Source: Oscillospiraceae bacterium
Lineage (GTDB): Bacteria > Bacillota > Clostridia > Oscillospirales > Acutalibacteraceae
Length of the DNA stretch: 26,899 bases
Assembly: GCA_028706415.1 (NCBI GenBank)
Contig: JAQWBK010000007.1
Location: 1,417-28,315 of the forward strand
Direction of reading: 5' to 3'
Positions within the stretch are counted from its first letter, which is position 1, and the number at the start of each line of letters is the position of its first letter. The notes under the pieces are model-generated. The model saw nothing but the letters and a program-made list of their open reading frames with translations, ran no database searches and was not told the origin of the DNA. Shown piece after piece: positions 21,366-26,899 of this stretch. Position numbers and translations under genes: made by a program.

Positions 21366-21876
21366 TGTCTTTCTCTTCAACGCTTATTTCATTCAAAATC
21401 AAGGATAATACCTGTTCGGGCTCAATTTTTAATACATGTGCAAATTCTTCATACAGCAACTTTTGTGCCTCGTTCAATATCCGTTCATCCGAGGCATGCA
21501 GCTTCCGCCCATTTTCCTTTTGTGTCTCCCTATGGGCGCACAGCGATTTTATCATGCGCACAAGGTCTTTGCGTTCGCCGCTTTTCAATATTTCGGAAAA
21601 TCTTTCCCTTCGGGCGTTATCATTCTCAATCCATCCTTCTTCTACATCAGAAAACGAACGGATTATAGAATATATTTCTGTAGCACTCAATACAGGCCTC
21701 ATTTTGGATTTCAATTTAGCGTTATTCATAGGGACAAAAATAACGGAGGCCTTTTGGTAAATCGGTTTTAGCGTGTAATATTTTATTTTTTTACCGTAAA
21801 ACTCCTTTTCGGAAATATCGGTAATAAGACAAACACCGGTTGTTCCGTAAACCACGGTATCATTTACGTGAAACAA
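21340..21876 (-). CDS. CarD-family transcriptional regulator
   Basis: CarD/CdnL-like proteins bind the RNA polymerase beta subunit and stabilise open promoter complexes. The 178-residue protein has the N-terminal RNA-polymerase-interacting Tudor-like domain (about 1-60: MFHVNDTVVYGTTGVCLITDI, KYYTLKPIY). A helical C-terminal domain follows (about 70-165). The start is TTG at 21876, eight bases after AGAGGAG, giving the usual MF-V-D-VVYG opening. GTG 21885 touches that ribosome binding site. The final residues NTNYTALK and the stop codon are encoded by the inverted-repeat end of the 173-bp element, so the original C-terminus has probably been replaced. Confidence 0.88.
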   Translation of the reverse strand: MFHVNDTVVYGTTGVCLITDISEKEFYGKKIKYYTLKPIYQKASVIFVPMNNAKLKSKMRPVLSATEIYSIIRSFSDVEEGWIENDNARRERFSEILKSGERKDLVRMIKSLCAHRETQKENGRKLHASDERILNEAQKLLYEEFAHVLKIEPEQVLSLILNEISVEEKDNTNYTALK

Positions 21877-22181
21877 TTCTGCCACTCCTCTTCTTCAAAT
21901 CAATTCATACTCGTTACTACTCAAATTGCTTAATATCAACCCTTCAATTCATCACAGCGGCATAGTCCGGATATTAAAGCATAATACCAATCAATTATAA
22001 ACCTCATATTATCGGTTTGTTTACCATCAGCCTTGACAGCCGAAAACATTTTGGAAAATCCCCTTATGTTATTTAACATAAGGTTTATAATAAAAGTGCA
22101 GTTTGCACCCAAATTACATTCAGCAATGCAAACCACACGTCCCCTTATATTCATTTTAACAGAAAAGTGAGGAAAAATCAA

Positions 22182-22292
22182 ATGAACTTAATATTTGAGG
22201 CGGGGGGTTGGAAGACCGGGCATACTCTCACCCCAATTAAGTGTCCCAAAAACCCCCATCTATGTCGGGGGGAAAGGGAGCATATTATTTAA
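22182..22292 (+). CDS. Possible 36-residue peptide (doubtful)
   Basis: ATG at 22182 follows GTGAGGA by eight bases, and the frame runs 36 codons to TAA. The peptide starts MNLIFEAGGWKTGH and includes CPKNPHLC. The downstream part overlaps a hairpin (22253-22271), and there is no family match I recognise. Chance occurrence is quite possible. Confidence 0.15.
   Translation: MNLIFEAGGWKTGHTLTPIKCPKNPHLCRGEREHII
22246..22272 (-). terminator. Terminator-like hairpin in the pre-polA gap
   Basis: On the minus strand CCCCC-GACATAGAT-GGGGG is followed by TTTTTGG, a standard intrinsic terminator shape. No minus-strand gene is seen upstream of it (22273-22453), so it may end a small antisense RNA or be part of a repeat. 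Confidence 0.45.
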
Positions 22293-22453
22293 AATTTTGG
22301 GTGTAGACGCGGGGGAAGCAAGCCCCTGCCCAGCTTTTTGCAAAGTGGGGGAATGAAAACCGGCGTATAATACTTTTTGTTTTTATATTAATATGTTATA
22401 ATAACTACACTTTTAGATTTCCAAAAAATGATTTTATATTAGGGGGATTTTCC

Positions 22454-25036
22454 ATGCGCCTGCTTGTGCTGGACGGTAACAGTATAATTAACCGCGCTTT
22501 TTACGGAATAAAGCTGCTGACCACAAAAGACGGCAGGTATACCAACGGACTTTATGGTTTTCTGCTTATTCTTCACAAGCTGAAGGAGGAGCTGAAGCCG
22601 GACGGTATAGCGGCGGCATTCGACCTTCATGCTCCCACCTTCCGGCATAAGGAATATGCGGAATATAAGGCAGGGCGGAAGGGTATGCCGGACGAACTGC
22701 GTCAGCAGATGCCGGTATTAAAAGAGATGCTCACCCTTATGGGCTGCCATGTGTTGGAGCATGAAGGATATGAAGCCGACGATATTTTAGGAACCCTGGC
22801 GGCATCGGCCGGTGAAAAGGGCTGGGAATGCGTAATAGCGACCGGAGACCGCGACTCTCTCCAGCTGGTGCGGGAAGGGGTTTCGGTTATGCTTGCTTGT
22901 ACCAAACTGGGAAAGCCCGAAACCATCGTTTATGATACGGCGGCGATAAATGAGAAATACGGTCTTGCACCCCAACAGCTTATTGAATTAAAGGCGCTTA
23001 TGGGGGATGCAAGCGATAATATTCCCGGGGTGCCCGGGGTGGGAGAAAAAACCGGGCTTGAGCTGGTGCGGCGTTACGGTAGTCTTGAAAATATATATAA
23101 TGATCTTGACTCCCTTGATATAAAAGCGGGGGTACGAGAAAAGCTGCGAGCAGGTCGTGATAGTGCGTTTTTAAGCCGAAAGCTTGGAACCATCTGCTGT
23201 GAGGTTCCCATTGAACGGGATTTGGATACTTATAAGCTGGAGCAGATGAAAGCCCCCGAGCTGTCCGCTATGCTTGCAAGGCTCGAATTCTTTTCTTGGA
23301 TTGAAAAGCTGGGGCTGGACTTGGCAGTACAAACGCCGCTCGGCGAACAACCGGTGTCTGATAGGGTGGTTACGGTTGAGGGGGGAGAGGCACTGCCTGA
23401 GCTGCTTGAATGGACCGATAAGAATAAACAGCTCGACATGACCGCCCAGGTAGAAAATTTAAAGCTTAACGCCGTTGCCGTCTCATTCGGCGGGCGTTCG
23501 GCGGTTATCAGCGCCCAAACCGACGGCTTTGATGAATTAAAAAAGCGTATTTGTGACGGCAATATAAATAAGCGGGTTGCCGATACAAAAACTTTGTGCG
23601 CCGCCCTGTTAAACGAGGGAATGCAGCCCGGCGGAATTGTGATGGATACAATGCTGGCGGGCTATCTGTTAAATCCCCTTTCATCCGATTATTCAATTGG
23701 CCGACTGGCACAGGAATATGGGGTTGCAGCCCCCACGGTTGAGGGGGGAGATGGAGGGGTTTCTTTGTTGCCGGCGGTTGCGGACAGGCTGGAAGGGGAG
23801 CTGAAGGCTCACGGGCAGGAGGCTCTGCTGCGTGATGTTGAAATACCCCTTGCCAATGTCCTTGCCGACATGGAAAACAACGGTTTCGAGGTTGATATAC
23901 AAGGAATTACCGAATTCGGGGATATGCTTGGGAAAAGGATAGATGATTTACAAAGAGAAATAACCACGGCGGTGGGGTATGAATTCAATCTTAACAGCCC
24001 CAAACAATTATCAAAGGCACTTTTTGAAGATTTGGGGTTGCCTGCAAAGAAAAAAACCAAAACCGGATATTCCACCAATGCCGAGGTGCTTGAAAGCCTG
24101 CGTAATGCCCATCCGGCGGTTGCCATGCTGCTTGATTATCGCACCCTGACCAAGCTGAAATCCACCTATTGTGACGGACTGCTCAAGGTGGTTGGTGATG
24201 ATGGGCGCATACACACCTCGTTTAATCAAACCGAAACGCGGACAGGCAGGATATCCTCCACCGAACCCAACCTGCAAAACATTCCCGTCAGGCAGGAGCT
24301 TGGTCGGGAGCTGCGCCGATTTTTTCGGGCACAGGAGGGGTGGACCCTTTGCGACGCCGATTATTCCCAGATAGAGCTGAGGGTGTTGGCCCACATGGCG
24401 GAGGACAAGGACATGATTTCCGCATTTAATAAGGGAACCGATATTCACAGTGTTACGGCCTCTCAGGTGTTTGATGTTCCGGAGGAGATGGTAACCCCTC
24501 TTATGAGGTCCCGGGCAAAGGCGGTTAATTTCGGCATTGTTTACGGTATCGGCGCCCATTCGCTGTCGGAGGATATCGGGGTATCATACGGAGAGGCCAA
24601 GCGATATATCGAGCAGTATCTTGAACATTATTCCGGTGTCGCAAAATTCATGGACAGCATGATTGAACTGGCGCGGGAAAGGGGATATGCCCAAACCCTG
24701 TTTGCACGCCGCCGCCCTCTACCCGAGCTAAAAGCAACCAACGCGGTTATGCGTTCATTTGGCGAGCGGGTTGCGCGAAACACGCCGATACAGGGCACGG
24801 CAGCAGATATTATAAAAATCGCAATGGTAAGGGTTTATAACCGGCTTAAAAAGGAAGGTATGAAAGCCAGACTTATTTTGCAGGTGCATGATGAGCTTAT
24901 CGTTGAAGCTCCGCTGGAAGAGGCTGAAAAGGCTGCCGCTTTGTTAAAGGAAGAGATGGAGTCGGCGGCAGACATGGCGGTTAAGCTGGCGGCTGATGTT
25001 CAAATCGGCAGAACATGGTATGACGCGAAAGGATGA
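22454..25036 (+). CDS. polA: DNA polymerase I
   Basis: Fills gaps and removes RNA primers in replication and repair. The 860-residue protein has the 5'-3' exonuclease domain (about 1-290: DGNSIINRAFYGI, EADDILGTLAA, GDASDNIPGVPGVGEKT), a middle 3'-5' exonuclease-like domain (about 300-460) and the polymerase domain (about 480-860). The polymerase domain has motif A DADYSQIELRVLAH (about 633), motif B RSRAKAVNFGIVYG (about 684) and motif C VHDELIVE (about 811). In the middle domain the expected DxE of ExoI reads DMTAQVENL, so proofreading is probably absent, as in many Bacillota. The start is ATG at 22454, with AGGGGGA nearby. It is first in a run with the phosphatase, rimI and tsaD. Confidence 0.97.
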   Translation: MRLLVLDGNSIINRAFYGIKLLTTKDGRYTNGLYGFLLILHKLKEELKPDGIAAAFDLHAPTFRHKEYAEYKAGRKGMPDELRQQMPVLKEMLTLMGCHVLEHEGYEADDILGTLAASAGEKGWECVIATGDRDSLQLVREGVSVMLACTKLGKPETIVYDTAAINEKYGLAPQQLIELKALMGDASDNIPGVPGVGEKTGLELVRRYGSLENIYNDLDSLDIKAGVREKLRAGRDSAFLSRKLGTICCEVPIERDLDTYKLEQMKAPELSAMLARLEFFSWIEKLGLDLAVQTPLGEQPVSDRVVTVEGGEALPELLEWTDKNKQLDMTAQVENLKLNAVAVSFGGRSAVISAQTDGFDELKKRICDGNINKRVADTKTLCAALLNEGMQPGGIVMDTMLAGYLLNPLSSDYSIGRLAQEYGVAAPTVEGGDGGVSLLPAVADRLEGELKAHGQEALLRDVEIPLANVLADMENNGFEVDIQGITEFGDMLGKRIDDLQREITTAVGYEFNLNSPKQLSKALFEDLGLPAKKKTKTGYSTNAEVLESLRNAHPAVAMLLDYRTLTKLKSTYCDGLLKVVGDDGRIHTSFNQTETRTGRISSTEPNLQNIPVRQELGRELRRFFRAQEGWTLCDADYSQIELRVLAHMAEDKDMISAFNKGTDIHSVTASQVFDVPEEMVTPLMRSRAKAVNFGIVYGIGAHSLSEDIGVSYGEAKRYIEQYLEHYSGVAKFMDSMIELARERGYAQTLFARRRPLPELKATNAVMRSFGERVARNTPIQGTAADIIKIAMVRVYNRLKKEGMKARLILQVHDELIVEAPLEEAEKAAALLKEEMESAADMAVKLAADVQIGRTWYDAKG

Positions 25037-25041
25037 CAGAT

Positions 25042-25485
25042 ATGACCATTTTATTTGTTTGCACCGGCAACACCTGCCGAAGTCCGATGGCGGCTGCCCT
25101 GATGGCTTTAGAGCTTGACAAGCGGGGTGTGCAGGATATAATTATTGAAAATGCGGGGCTGTCCGCCTATGGTGAACCGGCTGCCCCGAATGCCATAAGT
25201 GTGATTGACGAGCTTGACCAAAGATCAGCCGAGACCCTTGGCCGGCACCGTTCACATAATATAACCGAGGAGCAGTTAATAAATGCCGATATCATTGCCG
25301 TCATGAGCGATGCCCATGCTGGGGCAGCCATCCGGCGGGGAGCCGACCCGAAAAAGGTGCATATCCTCTCGACAAAAAAAGAGAGCGGAATTACCGACCC
25401 TTTCGGCGGGGATATTGATACATATAGGGAAACCCGTGATCGTTTGATAGAGGCGGTCGGAGCCCTGGCCGACGATATATTATAA
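25042..25485 (+). CDS. Low-molecular-weight phosphatase, YwlE-type (protein arginine phosphatase)
   Basis: The 147-residue protein is a low-molecular-weight tyrosine phosphatase-fold enzyme. The P-loop CTGNTCRS (Cys7, Arg13) and general-acid region DPFGGD are present. Thr11 in CTGNTC is the feature that distinguishes YwlE-like arginine phosphatases from classical tyrosine phosphatases, so activity on McsB-phosphorylated arginine is likely but not proven. The start is ATG at 25042, with AAAGGA eight bases upstream. ATG 25033 would overlap the polA stop but is too close to that ribosome binding site. It follows polA by five bases, suggesting cotranscription. Confidence 0.9.
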   Translation: MTILFVCTGNTCRSPMAAALMALELDKRGVQDIIIENAGLSAYGEPAAPNAISVIDELDQRSAETLGRHRSHNITEEQLINADIIAVMSDAHAGAAIRRGADPKKVHILSTKKESGITDPFGGDIDTYRETRDRLIEAVGALADDIL

Positions 25486-25487
25486 AT

Positions 25488-25501
25488 AAAGGTGACCTAA
25501 A
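25488..25501. repeat. Short AAAGGTGACCTAAA motif
   Basis: A copy of the AGGTSACCT motif seen at element ends, placed three bases after the phosphatase stop. It may be a remnant of the interspersed family. Too short to be sure. Confidence 0.35.
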
Positions 25502-25537
25502 CATAAACCTGAAGACTGAAAGGGTTTGAACAGGAAA

Positions 25538-26005
25538 ATGGACGAAATCAGCAAACCTCCGAGTATAATGATATCCCCCATGCATTCAGAGCATCTGGAT
25601 GACCTTGCACAGCTGGAAAGGCTGGCTTTTTCAAGACCCTGGTCGTATGATGCTTTGGCAGAGGAGCTGCAAAATCCGCTTGCCGTCTTTTTTGTTGCCC
25701 AATCGGCGGAGGATGAACAGGCCGTGGGATATATCGGGATGCACCATATTCTTGATGAGGGTGCAATAGCCAATATTGTTGTTCATCCCGATTATCTCCG
25801 GGGTGGGGTTGCCACAGCCTTGATAACCGAGGCGGTGGATTACGCGAAAGAAAATGAGCTGTACCGCCTCACTCTGGAGGTTCGGGCCTCCAACCTGCCG
25901 GCCATTGCTCTTTACGAGGGGATGGGATTTAAGCGAGAGGGAATCCGCCCCGGTTTTTATGATTCTCCCAAAGAGGATGCAGCTATTTATTCGCTATATT
26001 TTTAA
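25538..26005 (+). CDS. rimI: Ribosomal-protein-alanine N-acetyltransferase (GNAT family)
   Basis: Acetylates the N-terminal alanine of ribosomal protein S18 in E. coli. Homologues are routinely encoded beside tsaB and tsaD. The 155-residue protein is a single GNAT domain with the acetyl-CoA loop VVHPDYLRGGVATALI and the RimI-typical EVRASNLPAIALYEGMGFKREGIRPGFY. The start is uncertain. ATG 25538 has AGGAAA close upstream. A TTG at 25526 sits one base from AAAGGG, and ATG 25568 has no ribosome binding site. It lies between the phosphatase and tsaD on the same strand, in a common arrangement although tsaB and tsaE are missing here. Confidence 0.9.
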   Translation: MDEISKPPSIMISPMHSEHLDDLAQLERLAFSRPWSYDALAEELQNPLAVFFVAQSAEDEQAVGYIGMHHILDEGAIANIVVHPDYLRGGVATALITEAVDYAKENELYRLTLEVRASNLPAIALYEGMGFKREGIRPGFYDSPKEDAAIYSLYF

Positions 26006-26081
26006 GTGGTTGACTTTACGAATTATATAATACTAATCGCTCATTATAATTGTAATAAACATAAGGAAATGATAAAAAGTA

Positions 26082-26899
26082 ATGAAAATACTCGCAATTG
26101 AAACCTCCTGCGACGAGACGGCGGCGGCCGTTGTTGAGGATGGTAGGCTTGCCCTTTCAAATGTTGTCGCTTCACAGGTGGAGGAGCACAGAATATACGG
26201 CGGCGTTGTGCCGGAAATTGCAAGCAGACGGCATTCAGAGGCCATTTCGGGAGTGGTAAGGCAGGCGCTTGATGATGCCAAAACCGATATTTCAAAGATT
26301 GGAGCGGTCGGGGTTACACACGCCCCCGGCCTGATAGGTGCCCTGCTTGTGGGGGTAAACTTTGCAAAAGGGCTTGCAATGTCGGCCGGACTGCCCCTTG
26401 TTGCCGTTCATCATCTGCGCTCACATATAGCGGCCAACTATTTGGCATTCCCACAGCTTGAGCCCCCCTTTCTCTGCCTTGTTGTTTCGGGGGGACACAG
26501 CCATATTGTTAAGGTTGAGGATTATACGCACTTTATAGTGTTGGGGCGCACCCGAGACGATGCTGCGGGGGAATGCTATGACAAGGTGGCAAGAGCTATG
26601 GGAATGCAGTATCCCGGTGGCGTTAATCTCGACCGCAGGGCGGCACTTGGCGACCCTAATGCCTACGAGCTTCCCCGCCCCAGGGTGGAGGGTAGCCCCT
26701 ACGATTTCAGCTTTTCGGGTCTTAAAACTGCTGTTATCAACCGACTGCATAATGCAGAGCAAAAGGGTGAAGCATTAAATTATGACGACCTGTCTGCCTC
26801 TTTTCAGCAAACCGCTGTTGACATGCTTGTCCAAAACACTCTGCTTGCCGCAAAGGATACCGGTGCATCCACAATAGTTTTGGCGGGTGGGGTGTCGGC
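26082..26899 (+). CDS. tsaD: tRNA t6A37 threonylcarbamoyltransferase TsaD (3'-truncated by window end)
   Basis: Transfers threonylcarbamoyl from TC-AMP to A37 of ANN-decoding tRNAs. About 272 codons are visible, with no stop before the window ends, so roughly the last fifth is missing. The Kae1/TsaD signatures are present: MKILAIETSCDETAAAVV at the N-terminus, VTHAPGLIGALLVG, the metal-binding HHLRSHIAANYL, VVSGGHSHIV, GRTRDDAAGECYDKVARAMG and PYDFSFSGLKTA. The start is ATG at 26082; AAGGA lies 14 bases upstream, rather distant. It follows rimI on the same strand after 76 bases. Its product is the substrate of MtaB, encoded at 11127-12446. Confidence 0.96.
   Translation, partial: MKILAIETSCDETAAAVVEDGRLALSNVVASQVEEHRIYGGVVPEIASRRHSEAISGVVRQALDDAKTDISKIGAVGVTHAPGLIGALLVGVNFAKGLAMSAGLPLVAVHHLRSHIAANYLAFPQLEPPFLCLVVSGGHSHIVKVEDYTHFIVLGRTRDDAAGECYDKVARAMGMQYPGGVNLDRRAALGDPNAYELPRPRVEGSPYDFSFSGLKTAVINRLHNAEQKGEALNYDDLSASFQQTAVDMLVQNTLLAAKDTGASTIVLAGGVS

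Larger units (their letters stand above)
21877..22453. other. 577-base intergenic region between the CarD-like gene and polA
   Basis: No convincing gene. The left half is AT-rich and holds a 22-base palindrome (22062-22083, arms CCTTATGTTA and TAACATAAGG). The right half has G- and C-runs: a minus-strand terminator-like hairpin (22246-22272), a GGGG-AAGCAAG-CCCC segment near 22312 and two TATAAT sequences (22366-22371, 22397-22402). The second of these is a likely polA -10. A possible 36-codon reading frame lies at 22182-22292. An 81-codon minus frame (21936-22181) has no recognisable features. Confidence 0.5.

Noticed and set aside
21936..22181. 81-codon minus-strand reading frame upstream of the CarD-like gene
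   Set aside because: No ribosome binding site of note, no recognisable motif, and it runs through a 22-base palindrome. More likely spacer.
24011..24559. 182-codon minus-strand frame inside polA
   Set aside because: Antisense to the conserved polymerase domain, with no family features.

Overview
The window looks like chromosomal DNA from an endospore-forming member of Bacillota, class Clostridia. Supporting signs are an alpha/beta-type small acid-soluble spore protein, a SleL/YaaH-type LysM-GH18 spore hydrolase, a CarD-family regulator, an archaeal-type (short, C-terminally zinc-binding) prolyl-tRNA synthetase, a Na+-translocating decarboxylase beta/gamma pair, LuxS, Shine-Dalgarno sequences close to AAAGGAG, and several TTG/GTG starts. 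Genus cannot be read from this sequence. I found no tRNA, rRNA, CRISPR array, phage gene or transposase gene.

Layout: 1-960 carries the fatty-acid genes accB and acpP (minus), with a palindrome matching the FabT-type operator over the accB ribosome binding site. 961-2241 is the LysM-GH18 hydrolase (minus) and 2460-3350 an EamA transporter (plus). 3628-6298 is an ECF sigma factor overlapped by a membrane-anchored beta-propeller protein (plus). 6360-9404 holds two cyclophilins, one a lipoprotein, and proS (minus). 9597-11003 is the decarboxylase gamma/beta pair and 11127-12446 is mtaB. 12650-13402 has the spore protein and a Fur-family regulator. 13517-15280 is a LysM-G5-M23 peptidase with WalR-like boxes. 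15473-16904 has luxS and a zinc-dependent phospholipase C-like protein. 17174-21158 has an RluA pseudouridine synthase, a small Gly/Asn/Cys-rich protein, ilvE and a MATE transporter. 21340-21876 is the CarD-like regulator. After a 577-base gap, the plus strand carries polA, an arginine/tyrosine phosphatase, rimI and a 3'-truncated tsaD.

The most unusual layer is intergenic. A family of short non-coding elements with terminal inverted repeats (MITE-like) occurs throughout. One end sequence, TACTGYTCTCAAGTAAAA, is present eight times in 27 kb, and an outer motif built on AGGTCACCT is present about seven times. Four element-sized copies (about 140-175 bp) lie at 3407-3570, 9433-9573, 16928-17085 and 21193-21365, with mosaic interiors. 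The repeat end reads into two genes, accB and the CarD-like gene, in the same frame, and supplies the last codons and the stop (ending T-V/A-L-K-stop). Elsewhere it abuts stop codons, forms parts of terminator hairpins, or lies in 5' untranslated regions.

Functional links: tsaD (t6A at tRNA position 37) and mtaB (its 2-methylthiolation) act one after the other on the same nucleotide. rimI commonly neighbours tsaD. The ECF factor and the membrane beta-propeller protein look like a sigma/anti-sigma-style pair. The M23 peptidase and the SleL-like protein are envelope or spore peptidoglycan enzymes.
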